A stretch of DNA of 64,000 bases, from positions 46,924,284-46,988,283 of the forward strand of contig NC_091136.1 in NCBI RefSeq assembly GCF_041381155.1. Reading direction: 5' to 3'. Positions 30,901 to 45,900 of the stretch are shown here, one piece after another; position 1 is the stretch's first letter, and each line of letters begins with the position of its first letter. A model generated the notes under the pieces. That model did no database searches and was not told the origin of the DNA. It worked only from the letters and a program-made list of their open reading frames with translations. The position numbers were made by a program, and so were the translations under genes. Origin of the DNA: Argopecten irradians (lineage: Eukaryota; Mollusca; Bivalvia; Pectinida; Pectinidae).

Positions 30901-33900
30901 GAAGAAGGGTGGGGGCCGCCTAGGCCCCCAGAAGCCCTCGAATAAATGTACACTTTTTCCAAAAAATAATTGAAGCCATGTAAAAATGTGCGTTTATAAT
31001 TTTTTTTTGACGTCTAATGTCATATTTTGAATATAAAGTTACAGAATTGCACTGCCTAAAATCTGAATATCTATTCATAGAGGCACGAAGCAAAGAAAAG
31101 GATGGGGGTCTGGGGGCCGCCTAGAACGAACATACGTACCCGGCCTACTATGCCTTTAGGCCGGGTACGAATTGGTCACTATGTATCGTAGTGGAGCACT
31201 GCCTCCGAAAATCACTCGGGCACAGTTTTTCATACTTTTTTGAAGGTTTTGAAGTAATAGGGAACAATTGTAGCTCTAAAGAAGACACCATTTTCATTCT
31301 AAAAGCCTTTTGAGCTACAATATTGCAGCTAGGGGTCGCCTATTGAAGGTTTTTATAGGACTAATGAAAGTGTATGTGAACTTTTTTAACGATATAAGCT
31401 TTTACTTTTATACATTATCTGTCAGATTAGATAATTCATTTTCCCTAACTTACACAATCTTCATAATTCGTGTATTGGACAACGAAAGAAAAGAAGGCTA
31501 GTGGTCTTGTCTATGGCCATACGGTGCCAGGAACCATTGCTATCATCCTGTTTTCTAATAGGAAGCCTTTTGTCATGTGCATTAATTTTTTAACATCGTT
31601 TGCCTATCTTATAACATTATCGTTAAGATATGTTTTTATTGAAACAAAAAAGGAAGGCATCTGGCCATGGGGTGCACCCAGACCCTAGAAGCTCTCATTT
31701 CCTGTCGCATTCCACTTTTTTCTTTACACACATTTTCTTAGGACAAATAAAAGGCTTCTAGAAGCATTCGGCGTCAGTAGTGATCTTGTAACTGGCGTTT
31801 TGAAAGTACGCACACATTTGTGAATTGATAGTCTGATTTAATACAGGACTTTAATGCTGATTCAAAAATGTGTAATATATCATTTACAACCTGGAAAACG
31901 AAGGGCATGACATATAGTCAACCAGCGAAGACTCATGGCCAGCTACAATTCCTTCCACCCCCCCCCTCCCCCTTTTCTTTTATTGCTAAGGATATCGAGA
32001 TATAACCTGTCAATATTGAATATTAATGACAATAAATTATCTGATATATTGGGATTTTATCGGGGTTTTTTTTGAAAAAGTAAATACTTGGAGGGATTTA
32101 CATTGTACCTTTTAAGCGATGGAGATAAAACCTTAACTTACATGGAAAAAAAAATATAATTATTTCATTGTGCCTGGATACAAGTATGTTCATGCATGTA
32201 TGTACCACAAAGTCGAATACATTTAGATTTTAAAATGATAACATCAAACGGTAAAGGTAGGAAATGGAGCTTTCTGTCTAATTCTCACTCTTTATCTAAT
32301 TCCTTAATTTTTTCCCTTTCTCCCTCTTTTTTTTCTTTCTTCCTTCTTTTCCTTCCTTCCCCTCTTTCTTTTTCCCTTCTTTTTCCTTTTTCTTTTTTTT
32401 CTCTCTCCTATTTTAGGAGGGGCCGGGTCCGCCCCCCCTTGGATCCGCGCCTGGTTAGATATCTAAACAATAGGCATGATGAAATAATTACACCACCATC
32501 CCGTGTACCTATAACCATTCACATCTGTATACATGCCCAAGGACATGGCATGCAACAGCTATGGTACAGGTACGTGTGTATTTCACGGTCGGTTGATCAG
32601 ACCTCAATGTAATCTATCGGTGTCGCTCAGGTAAGGCCGGTTTTCAGAAGTGTATTTTAGTTACATTTGACTATTCCGATCTCAAAATCGGTCCGGTATT
32701 CGGAATTGGGAGGGATCGGTTTTGGGAAGTTTTATATACTATTAATAAAGAGGAATTCATTCCGTACATGACATCCATGTTCGGTTTCTAGAGGTGATCG
32801 GTTTTGAGAAGGTTTGGTTTTGGGAGGTTCCACTGTATTTATAAAGTTCTGTGATAAATATAATCTTATACTCTAAATATGTAATATGAAATTTATTATA
32901 CTCTTTAAATAATTTGATATGCCACCCGTCTGAAGGCTGATATGCTCCTCCAATGAGGAATGGCATTTTTTCTCTATCAAAAACAGGAGCAGATGAATTA
33001 GTATTTTTCTTTCTACACCATTACCACCATAGAAAAGTTTGAGCTTCTTATTTTACTTTTAGATATAAACATCAAAAATAATTAATTGCATCTGGACAAA
33101 AATCCATGAACCTATGCACTATATGGAATTAGGTACCGATTATGCTTGCATCAACATCAAAACCAATTATTTTATATGTATTTTTGTGACACTGCTGTTC
33201 TATTATAAGATTGCTGAAATCACACATTGTGATTGGCTGACAGTCTGTGTATACACAACCTAGTTGTGCATCCGCGAAAAAACACCTGCGTTTAAAATTG
33301 TCTCTCTTTGTGCAATCGGGATGTTGTCAGAACATTGAAGCAATTGCAAATGTTCAAATAAAAAAAAAACCCGAAATATTAATATTTGTAAAATAGAAGT
33401 ATTACACTTTAAAAAATAATGCTGATAAAGAATTTGAGCTGTAAAAATGTACATGGACTGTTTGGATTCCGGGTTGTTGGTTTTTTTCCGTTGTACACCT
33501 TTTGAAAACACATTGTAGCACATTTAGCATATGTACATAGCAGCGACAGAAAAAAGTGTGGCCAGATTCTGCGGAGACATGGACTAAATCTTGTCTTTCA
33601 ACCACCATACTCTCCACAGTACAATATTGACGAGAACGTATTTTTAGGTCATCTGACTCGAAGGGTCAGGATGACCTATTGTCATCAAGCACCGTCCGTC
33701 GTCGTGCGCCGTGCCCCGTGCGTAAACTTTTCATTCGTGCGCCGTGCCCCGTGCGTAAACTTTTCATTCAAACGACTTCTTCTCAATAACTGGAAGGTAC
33801 AGGGTACTCATATTTGGCCTGTAGGATGCTGGGATGAAGGGCTACCAAGTTTGTTCAAATAAATGACCTTGACCTACATTCAAGGTCACAGGAGTCAAAT

Positions 33901-36900
33901 AGGCTAAAATCCTTTAAACAACTTATTGTGAATAACTATGAGGCCTAGAGGCCTGATATTAGGCCTCTGGCATGCTGGGATGAAGTGCTACCAAGTTTGT
34001 TCAAATAAATGACCTTGACCTTCATTTAAGGTCACGAGGGTCAAATAGTCTAAAATCTTTAAACGACTTCTTCTCAAGAACCAGAAGGCCAAGGGTACTG
34101 ATATTGGGCCTGTGACATGCTGGGATGAAGGGCTACCAAGTTTGTTCAAATGAATGACCTTGACCTTCATTCAAGGTCACAGAGGTCAAAAAGGCTAAAA
34201 TCTTTAAACGACTTCTTCTCAAGAACCAGAAGGTCCAGGGTACTGATATTTGGCTTGTAGGATGCTGGGATGAAGGGCTACCAAGTTTGTTCAAATAAAT
34301 GACCTTGACCTTCATTCAAGGTCACAGAGGTCAAATAGGCTAAAATCTTTAAACGACTATGTTGAGTTCACAGAATTAGCAATCATTATTGTCTTGTCTG
34401 ACATTCCTGATTCTGAGCTAAGCCGCTATTATGGGCAGTACATATATATGGTTATGCTTAAGATTAGCTTAAAACAGAAAAATATCTATTAAAAGAACTG
34501 TTTTATATTTTTTTGTCCCTGAAAATAGTGTTTTTTTACCATATTATGATAGAAAAAAAGACAAAATAAAATAAATGGTAAATAAACTTTATTGTGCACA
34601 CACTTGTTCTCTTCAATTTTTAGATCAATTGTCAGCCAATCACAATGTGTGTTACATAGACACTTCACCTGTAACATGTAGCGATGTAATCTACTACAGT
34701 GAGTCGATACACTAGAACTGTATCACAATCGTGCAATCTTATGATAGAACGGCAGTAATTAGACACACACATATATACACTGTTAAACATCATTTATTGT
34801 TCAAATGATGACTATCGTTTATGCTCTGATGATGGTGGGGCATTTTTAAGGCATGCACACAAATTATTTAACTCATTTGATTTTCATATCACATATAGCC
34901 GCTCATATAATATCCTCTCTATATATGTGTTCTTTTTAGTTCATATTTACTGAAATTCATTATTATGATATTGTTGGCTTTTCAGGCTGAGACCTTGATA
35001 AGGGAGCAGTTAGCCATAAAAGAAACACCAAGCCTGTGGTGTTTCCTAGGCGATGTGACAAGGGACATAACTCACTATGAGAAAGCATGGGAAATGTCAA
35101 ATCACAAAAGTGCACGGGCCATGAGGTGTATGGCATACCACTACTTCGCTCACGAAGATGTAAGCTGTCATATCTGTTTTTTAGGTAGAACTAGAGGTTT
35201 CACCTTACATGATAATTGTTTTGAAGATATTCATTATCTATCTGATAATGTGCTTGGTCCAGGATCCTTACAACTATTTGGTACATAGATTCATGCTCTA
35301 CTATTAACCGACACTTCCTCTTTTGGGGTCATCTCAAACAAATCTACAGTATGAAGGATGCTCAGCTGTTCTTGGTTGTCAACCAGAGACAGGCCATTGT
35401 TAGATAATTAGTGACATGCTTAGGTTGGGGATTCCCATGTCTAATATTGAAGATAAGAGTTTTTATTTATTCTCACATTATGCAACATTGCATTCTATTT
35501 AAGAAGGTTCAAATCAGTTATTTATGTGAGAAATCATCCTATGTATTCTAGGCTCTTTTCCCAAACAGGAACTGTGGAGGACATAGATTTGTGTCATGTC
35601 AGTCCATCCACACATTATTACCAGTTACTAAACAAATACATGTACTACTAAATCAATTGTTACTATTAAAGAATAAGTTTTCCTGAAAACTATCTCTGAT
35701 ATTGAACTCCATACTTAGCTTTTTGATCCATCTAGGAGTCACAGTGTGATGTATACCAATCCAGATCACTGACCTGTATTTTGACCTTTTACCACAATTT
35801 AAGAAAAACAAATATGTAAGGGTGCAATATCCAATATTTTGAGGCATTAGAACTGAGAAGATGTATTAGTGTATGGGTCCATCTAGGTGAGACAATAGAC
35901 CAAAACCAAGTCACCTTAATCTATAGTTTGACCTTTAAGAAAAAAACTAGTCCTGTTTATATCCTGATAGTATAAGGTACTGAATCTTCAAGGGAGATAA
36001 ACCTACATACAGCAGGGCACTTTAATTCATCAAAATATCCTGTACTATACTAAGTCAGCAAACAGTTTTTGACACTGGGTTTCTGATTTCATGATTTAAT
36101 CTGTTTGGGCACAAACATTACTCTTCAGATAAAGATAAATCAATTGTCACTGATCTATACTCTTATATTTTGTTTTCAGTATGAAAAAAGTTTGGATTGT
36201 TTTGAAAAGTCATTGAAAATTAACAATTTACAGGTAAGACCTTCTAAAGGTATTTGTAAGAGGTTAACATTCAGAGATACAAGCACTGATCAGGCACATC
36301 TTATTAAAGTTTCTGTATAACATCAAATATAATTTCTGTGTACCTATGTCAGTATCTTATGTCAGCAACACCTGGTACAGGTTTCTTTGCATTCCTCCAA
36401 ATTTAGATTAGACCAGTTTATTTTAAATTTTTAGGTTTAATGAGATAACTCAAATTACCATTGGCATATCCAATGTAAACTTTCTTTATATAAAGCACTT
36501 GCTTTTTAAGTCCAAATGTCATTATTACTTAAATTAGGCAAGTTCAGATATGTACATTTCCAATGATAAAATCGGTTGATTCACTTGAAACTTCAACAAG
36601 AGGGTTGGACTCTTTTCTGAGAAATTATAGATAAGCCTGCCTGGTTTGATTTGCAACCAGAGATTTTCAACGAGAAAAGAACTTTGTGATTTTCACGGCT
36701 TTGCCAAAGGATTAGTTATCTAATTATGTGATTTCAAACACAGATCTAATTCAGCTGTGCATGATTTGTATAGGTACCAGTCTGGTTCACATGTGGATGT
36801 ACAGCTCTCTCCGCAAAGCAGTTCAAAAAAGCTGTGCATGCCTTCAAGATGTGTATTAACATTGATTATGATGTAAGTAGAAAACAGATTACATTTCAAG

Positions 36901-39900
36901 TTTACATCTACAATACCTTCTATCCACATTAATTATATACATTTCAAGTTATATCCACTGTACATGTATCTACATTCGATACAATGTAAATAGAGCACTG
37001 ATTACATTTCAAGTTAATATTCACTGTACATGTATCTACATTTGATACAATTAATGTAAATAGAACACCGATTACATTTCAAGTTAATATCCACTGTACA
37101 TGTATCTACATTCAATACAATGTAAATGGAACACCAATTACATTTCAAGTTATTATCCACTGTACATGTATCTACATTCGATACAATGTAAATAGAACAC
37201 CTATTACATTTTAAGTTAATATCCACTGTTCATGTATCTACATTCAATACAATGTAAATAGAACACTGATTACATTTCAAGTTAATATTCACTGTACATG
37301 TATCTACATTTGATACAATGTAAATAGAACACCAATTACATTTCAAGTTATTATCCACTGTACATGTATCTACATTCAATACAATGTAAATAGAACACCT
37401 ATTACATTTCAAGTTTATATCCACTGTACATGTATCTACATTCGATACAATGTAAATGGAACACCAATTACATTTCAAGCAATATTTATCCGACTGTGAA
37501 GTTTGACCCATTTGAGTATCTCTCGCTGAACTTAATGTATGTTTTAGAACTTAAAGGATTTGTGCAGCCAAATTTTTTTTTGATAATACGTCAGGATATT
37601 GCTTTGGATGAATGAAAAATTAAGTCCCACCGAACGAGTCGCCTAGCTTTTAGCGCAATCGGTTGGTTTTGGTCGTGATTTACAGGTAGTGTCGACTACG
37701 GTTCAGAGATAATGAGCTAGGCGGTCACGTGGTCTTGTGACGTCACAGTAGTCTGCGGCTACACAAGGTAAGCCTAGTACTATAGACCTAGACAGCACAT
37801 ACACGTATACGTTAGATCTACAAGTTGAGTTTTTCGAGTAAATGATTTTTCTAGCTTTATGATGTAGATATTTTCAGTTTCAAAACATTCAAAGATTTAA
37901 ATCAGTCCAATTTGATAGCGATATCAAAATGATGTTCGGATCAGTCTGGACAGAGATTTAGATAGCATATATTATGTAAATTTCTGTGTAATAAAAAACA
38001 ATATAATGTAACACTATCTTTTACGAGTAAAATCCCAAAATTTAGCATGAATATATCTAGAATCTGTGTTTTTATTTCAAACTTCTGCCATAACGAAGCA
38101 AACATGGCACAGTTTTTGAGTAAAAATAACATGTGGACGGTTATCAGTTATGTGATATTGGAGTTACAGTACCGAACTTATACCGAAAATAATATGTATA
38201 TCTATATTGTTGTTTTTGAAACTTACGTTAACTAAAAAGCAAAAATACATCAATGATATTTCTAAGATATGTTTCTAAATTACAGTATAAGTGTAGATTT
38301 AAATTCATTATTTCAAAATTAGAGTAGATCCTTAAAATAGTATATTCATTGTCGATCCTTTTGTATATCATACCGAGATTTAATAGCATGATATATGAAA
38401 ATTTATCGTATAATCCAAAGAGTAACCACATACAGTGTTCAAATGAAAAATGAAATTATTTGTATACAGGCATTATAAATAGATATAATATCTTGTACCT
38501 TTTCAAAAATATACTTAGTGATATTTAAATAAGTATATTTAGTGTGGTAATGCTGTAACCCTTCTTGTATGACTATACATGATTATATTCGAAACGGTGA
38601 AAATACATGCTTAGAATTTTTACTAATACCTTAGAAATTACGGGAGATTGCTATATGCCCCGATTCCGTAATTACAGTACTAGACTGGAATAATTTTTAA
38701 GGTTAAATCTTTACAAGGATTTATAAGTGATTCATATACGTCCTTAATCTTTAGTTGAAATAGTTCTTAGAACCATTTTTGTTTATGAATAAGTCAACTT
38801 CCATTATTGTTTTACCTGTGTACGACATATATATATATATGTAATATATATATTCCTAGGTATGATCAAGGATATTTTATTTCCATTTGCTTTCACATCT
38901 TCATTTTAAAAATGGAGGTGACAAAAAAAAACCCTAGAGCATAGATGTACGGGGTTTCCATAATTCAAATCACAATCCAATTAACGGATGTCCTAACCTG
39001 ATTGACAGTAAGACAATAGCAAATACCCGATATAGTCCACCGAATAGCAAATTGCCCGTGGCCAGGTAATTACAGGTGAGTTCGATGAATGGCGTTGTGT
39101 ACAGGTAAACAACATCCTGGTCCAGGTATTACATAACCATCAAACCAAAGGCATGGCTAATTATGTATCTATATCGGATTATCTACTCGTATATCGATTA
39201 AAAATTGAAAGCGACCGCACAGTCTGAAAAAATTGTTTGTTTTGCTTAATATCTCAATATTTAGATCTTTTATAATATCAAAAATAAATTCTTTCTACAA
39301 CTAGTTGAAACGTTTTACGTTATTGTAATAAATGTATCTCAATTTATTCGGTTAGTAACATACAACACAATGTTTGTAATGATCAATCATGGGTGTGTAC
39401 GTACTGTACGTCAATACTTTAATGAAGGATTTCTTAAATTGTTACGTTTAATTTCATTTTACAGTCACACACTTTGTAATTCACAATGTATCAAAGATAC
39501 AGACTACAGGTAAATATTATCTAATTAAAGTTATTCGTTGCCGAACTCCTCAACAAAAAATCCGCAACTTTTCTGTGTGGATTTTCTTTCATAATTGCAT
39601 GAAGATACCTGCTATTAGAGCATAAATTAGAGAGTATTTGAAACATCGAATTTCACTCTTTTAGTTATTTACATTTGAGCCAAAGTTATTGTACGATTAA
39701 CTTCACTCAAAAGTAATCATAAAATATCGTTGATCGACTTTTCCTGTGACCGTCGATGTAAGTGATAGCACATCAGTTATAGTACAGCTATAAGCCACGG
39801 ACTATTATGACGTCACACGGTTTAGCGCTAGAAAATATGCATAATCGGGCGGTCAGAATTTTGGACCTCGATATCGACGGCTTACAGGTTATTCTGGTCG

Positions 39901-42900
39901 CGCGCAGCATGGAGAGGTTTCTACACGTGCTAATAAAGCCATTTCCAACATAAACTGAAATTATCATTTTTGACTGCACAAATCCTTTAATAGTAATGCA
40001 ATGTTAATAGATGTGAAGTCACGACATTCCATTGTAACATTAATGAAATTTTGCTGTTTTACAGAACTTTGAAGCATGGAACAACATGGCAACAGCTTAT
40101 GTACAACTCAAAGAAAAGTAAGTATTTGTTGAACTTAAACCTGTATCAACCAATTCCATCTCATGTTAGATAAATGCATTTTTTATCAGTACTGGCATTA
40201 AATCCATTCAAATCTATTCAAATAAAAGATTTTCATTTTCAGAATTATATGTAGATATTCCAGCATGTTAAAAATGAAGTTTGTACAATTATTTTGACAC
40301 AGTGATTCAGTTTTTACATTCAACACCATTCATTATTGAGAGGTTAATCAGATTTAATATTGATGTAGATCAGTAATTAGAAAATTTCCAAACTTAATAA
40401 TTCTTACTTGGAATCTGCATTATGCAGGAAGAAAGCCCTCAAAGTTTTGACTGAAGCAACAAAGTACAACTTTGAGAACTGGAAGTTATGGGAGAATGTC
40501 CTTATCGTAAGTATAGCACTTCAACATCCCCCAACATATAAATGAAGTGGCTCAAGTTGAGACTTTTCACATAAGTGAACTTGTAATCTTTGAAACCAAA
40601 CAGTTTTAATTACTATACACAAGCAAAATGTCTTCAGGTTCTGAAAAAGGTTAACCTGAACTTATCTTGAAAATTCACTGAAAAAGAAAACAATTTCACA
40701 TAAAGAAAACTCTATAACGATTTCAGACATGCTTTTTTACCTGAGTTTACCTGATAATATTTTACCTGTGTATATTATATGATTTAATCATTGCCCTAAA
40801 ATAATAGGTAGCGACAGATTGTGCTGATGTGAATAGAGCTGTGATGGCCTACAACAGAATCCTGGATATCAAGGACAAGTGGGGAGATGGCGAGGTAAGT
40901 ACCAACATTAGACTTAGGACTCTGTTTGAGATTCCCTTGGTCCCTAGTTTTGCATTATCCATTTTAGAAGCAATGGGAAAACACCATGGCTGATAGGCAC
41001 CCATGTTCTTTTGACAATTGAAGTAATTTGTTTCTACTATTTCTAAGAAAATACTGAGGAGAATTTTTTACTGGAATTTTATATAGAGGTTACTGTTTTA
41101 CCTTTGATATGCAATTGTTGAACCGACTTAATTCCAGTTTGAAGTTATTTTAGCATACTGTTTCATGCTTAACATTTCAAAATGTTTTTGTTTTCATTTA
41201 TCAAATAGATTATTCCCAGAGAAAATCCATGATTAAATCAGATAGATTCATGTACACAGCTATCTAAATTACTGGGCCCAGTTTCATGAACATTCCTTAA
41301 CCTTAAGGAGTTCCTTAACTTAAATTTCCCCATAGAAAAGCATTATGAAAGTTAAGGAAAAAATCTGTAATGCTTTCCTATGGACAATTTTAAGTTAAGG
41401 GATTCCATAGATTTAAGGAATGTTCATGAAACTGAACCCTGGTTAAATTTATGATCCCAGCACTGGCATTCCTTTAACTTGATCATTTTAACAAAAAAGG
41501 TTTTGAGAAATTACTGGTTTAATTTGTACATGACTGTTGTAGGTTTTGAGTACTCTGGTGCGAGCAGTTACAGAAGACTATGCAGACATCGATGGACAGC
41601 CTGCCTCTATTCACATACCTAAGCTACTGACACTGTTTGGCAGAACAACTTCCAAGGTAAGAGACTTACTAAGATTGCCTAAAAAGAGATGTTGATGTCT
41701 CATGTGTGGCACTGTTTGTGAATACCTTGGTATCGGGTCTTGTGGTCTTTGTATCATCGTTGTTGGTACTCTGTATCCAACTTTTGATGTTTTCAGAGTA
41801 GAAAAAGTCTTGATATTGTCTGTCCACATTGAAACCAAGTACTATACATAGGATCTGAAAGGAGTATATATATTATACATGATTTTATGAAACAAAACTC
41901 AGAAGTTTATATTTTACGAGCCTCTGCAAGCAAAAATGCTAAATTTTTTGCCTGCGGTTTACCGTGCATGTCATTTCTGCATGTTGAATCATTGTTGAAT
42001 GGTATCTACTACAAATCTGAAGGACTTTCATTTGAAATTTTCAGGTTTCTAACAATGCTGAAATATGGAAAGCTTATGCCAAATTGACAGCTTATAGTAT
42101 GGAAGGAAAAGAAGAAAAGCATGAAGTGGTAAAGTATACACATAGTTACATTAAATTTTTACTTTTATGTTCAGTATGCCTGCCCTGAAGATGTATTTTG
42201 AATTACAGTTTAACCTTATTACGAAAAACTCCTAATTTCCTCAAACTCATACAACTTGAGACTCTTTTTTATTTGAAGTATTGTTAAATTAGTTAGTTTG
42301 CTTCATCAAGGTCAGTCAGACACCATATTAACCTCATCAAAGAATGATAGATATAGATATGATATAAATGTCATACCTGCTATAACAGGTGTTGTACATA
42401 ATGTTATACCTTATATTACAGGTGTTGTACCTAATGTTATACCTGATATTACAGGTGTTGTACCTAATGTTATACCTGATATTACAGGTGTTGTACCTAA
42501 TGTTATACCTGATATTACAGGTGTTGTAACTAATATTATACCTGATATTATAGGTGTAACTAATGTTATACCTGATATTACAGGTGTTGTACCTAATGAT
42601 ATACCTAATATTACAGGTGTTGTACCTAATGTTATACCTGATATTACAGGTGTTGTACCTAACGATATACCTAATATTACAGGTGTTGTACCTAATGATA
42701 TACCTAATATTACAGGTGTTGTACCTAATGTTATACCTGATATTACAGGTGTTCTACCTAATGATATACCTTATATTACAGGTGTTGTACCTAATGTTAT
42801 ACCTGATATTACAGGTGTTGTACCTAATGATATACCTGATATTTCAGGTGTTGTACCTAATGTTATTTTGATATTACAGGTGTTGTACCTAATATTATAC

Positions 42901-45900
42901 CTGATATTACAGGTGTTGTACCTAATGATATACCTAATATTACAGGTGTTGTACCTAATGATATAACTAATATTACAGGTGTTGTACCTAATGTTATACC
43001 TGATATTACAGGTGTTGTACCTAATGATATATCTAATATTACAGGTGTTGTACCTAATGTTATACCTGATATTACAGGTGTTGTACCTAATGATATACCT
43101 AATATTACAGGTGATGTACCTAATGTTATACCTGATATTACAGGTGTTGTACCTAAGGCTATACCTGATATTACAGGTGTTGTATCTAATGTTATACATG
43201 ATATTATCTAATGTTATACATGATATTACAGGTGTTGTACCTAATGTTATACCTGATATTACAGGTGTTGTACCTAATGATATACCTAATATTACAGGTG
43301 TTGTTCCTAATGTTATACCTGATATTACAGGTGTTGTACCTAATGATATACCTAATATTACAGGTGTTGTACCTAATGTTATACCTGATATTACAGGTGT
43401 TGTATCTAATGTTATACATGATATTACAGGTGTTGTACTTAATGTTTAACCTGATATTACAGGTGTTGTACCTAATGATATACCTAATATTACAGGTGTT
43501 GTACCTAATGTTATACCTGGTATTACAGGTGTTGTACCTAATGTTATACCTGGTATTACAGGTGTTGTACCTAATGTTATACCTGATATTACAGGTGTTG
43601 TACCTAATGATATACCTAATATTACAGGTGTTGTACCTAATGATATACCTAATATTACAGGTGTTGTACCTAATGTTATAACTGATATTACAGGTGTTGT
43701 ACCTAATGATATACCTGATATTACAGGTGTTGTATCTAATGTTATACATGATATTACAGGTGTTGTACTTAATGTTAAACCTGATATTACAGGTGTTGTA
43801 CCTAATGATATACCTAATATTACAGGTGTTGTACCTAATGTTATACCTGGTATTACAGGTGTTGTACCTAATGTTATACCTGATATTACAGGTGTTGTAC
43901 CTAATGATATACCTGATATTACAGGTGTTGTACCTAATGTTATTTTGATATTACAGGTGTTGTACCTAATATTATACCTGATATTACAGGTGTTGTACCT
44001 AATGATATACCTAATATTACAGGTGTTGTACCTTATGATATATCTAATATTACAGGTGTTGTACCTAATGATATACCTAATATTACAGGTGTTGTACCTG
44101 ATGTTATAACTGATATTACAGGTGTTGTACCTAATGATATACCTTATATTACAGGTGTTGTACCTAATGATATACCTGATATTACAGGTGTTGTACCTAA
44201 TGATATACCTGATATTACAGGTGTTGTACCTAATGTTATACCTGATATTACAGGTGTTGTACCTAATGTTATACCTGATATTACAGGTGTTGTATCTAAT
44301 GTTATACATGATATTACAGGTATTGTACCTAATGTTATACCTGATATTACAGGTGTTGTACCTAATGATATACCTGATATTACAGGTGTTGTACCTAATG
44401 TTATACCTGATATTACAGGTGTTGTACCTAATGTTATACCTGATATTACAGGTGTTGTATCTAATGTTATACCTGATATTACAGGTGTTGTACCTAATGA
44501 TATACCTGATATTACAGGTGTTGTACCTAATGTTATACCTGATATTACAGGTGTTGTACCTAATGTATACGATATTACCTAATGTATACCTGATATTACA
44601 GGTTTGTACCTAATGTGATATTACAGTGTTACCTATGATATACCTATATCAGGTGTACATTATACCTGATATTACAGGTGTTGTACTAATGTTATATATT
44701 ACAGTGTTGTACCTAATGTATACCTGATATTACAGGTTTGTACCTAATGTATACTATAACAGTTTGTACCTATATTGTTTACATGTATGATATTACAGGT
44801 GTTGTACCTAATGTTATACCTGATATTACAGGTGTTGTACTAATGTTATACCTGATATTACAGGTGTTGTTGTATACCTATATAGTGTTTAATACCTGAT
44901 ATTACAGGTGTTGTTAATGTTACTATGTGTTGTACCTAATGATATACCTAATATACAGGTGTTGTACCTAATGTTATACCTGATATTACAGGTGTTGTAC
45001 CTAATGTTATACCTGATATTACAGGTGTTGTACCTAATGATATACCTGATATTACAGGTTTTGTACCTAATGATATACCTGATATTACAGGTGTTGTACC
45101 TAATGTTATTTTGATATTACAGGTGTTGTACCTAATATTATACCTGATATTACAGGTGTTGTACCTAATGATATACCTAATATTACAGGTGTTGTACCTA
45201 ATGATATACCTAATATTACAGGTGTTGTACCTAATGATATACCTAATATTACAGGTATTGTACCTAATGTTATACCTGATATTACAGATATTGTACCTAA
45301 TGATATACCTGATATTACAGGTGTTGTACCTAATGTTATACCTGATATTACAGGTGTTGTACCTAATGTTATACCTGATATTACAGGTGTTGTACCTAAT
45401 GTTATACCTGATATTACTGGTGTTGTACCTAATTTTATACCTGATATTATAGGTGTTGTACCTAATGATATACCTGATATTACAGGTGTTGTATCTAATG
45501 TTATACATGATATTACAGGTATTGTACCTAATGTTATACCTGATATTACAGGTGTTCTACCTAATGATATACCTAATATAACAGGTGTTGTACCTAATGT
45601 TATACCTGATATTACTGGTGTTGTACCTAATGTTATACCTGATATTATAGGTGTTGTACCTAATGATATACCTGATATTACAGGTGTTGTACCTAATGAT
45701 ATACCTGATATTACAGGTGTTGTACCTAATGATATACCCGATATTACAGGTGTACCTAATGTTATATATGATATTACAGGTGTTGTGTCTAATGTTATAC
45801 ATGCTATTACAGGTATTGTACCTAATGATATACCTGATATTACAGGTGTTGTACCTAATGATATACCTGATATTACAGGTGTTGTACCTAATGTTATACC

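Larger units (their letters stand above)
32936..34853. mobile_element. TTAAAGATGCTCC family MITE, copy 3, split by nested insertions
   Basis: The left part (32936-33190) and right part (34757-34853) match the halves of 28251-28620, including TTTTTTCTCTATC and AACAGGAGCAGA at the left and GATGGTGGGGCATTTTTAA at the right. The intervening 1.57 kb is a different element. In TTC27 intron 13. Confidence 0.7.
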
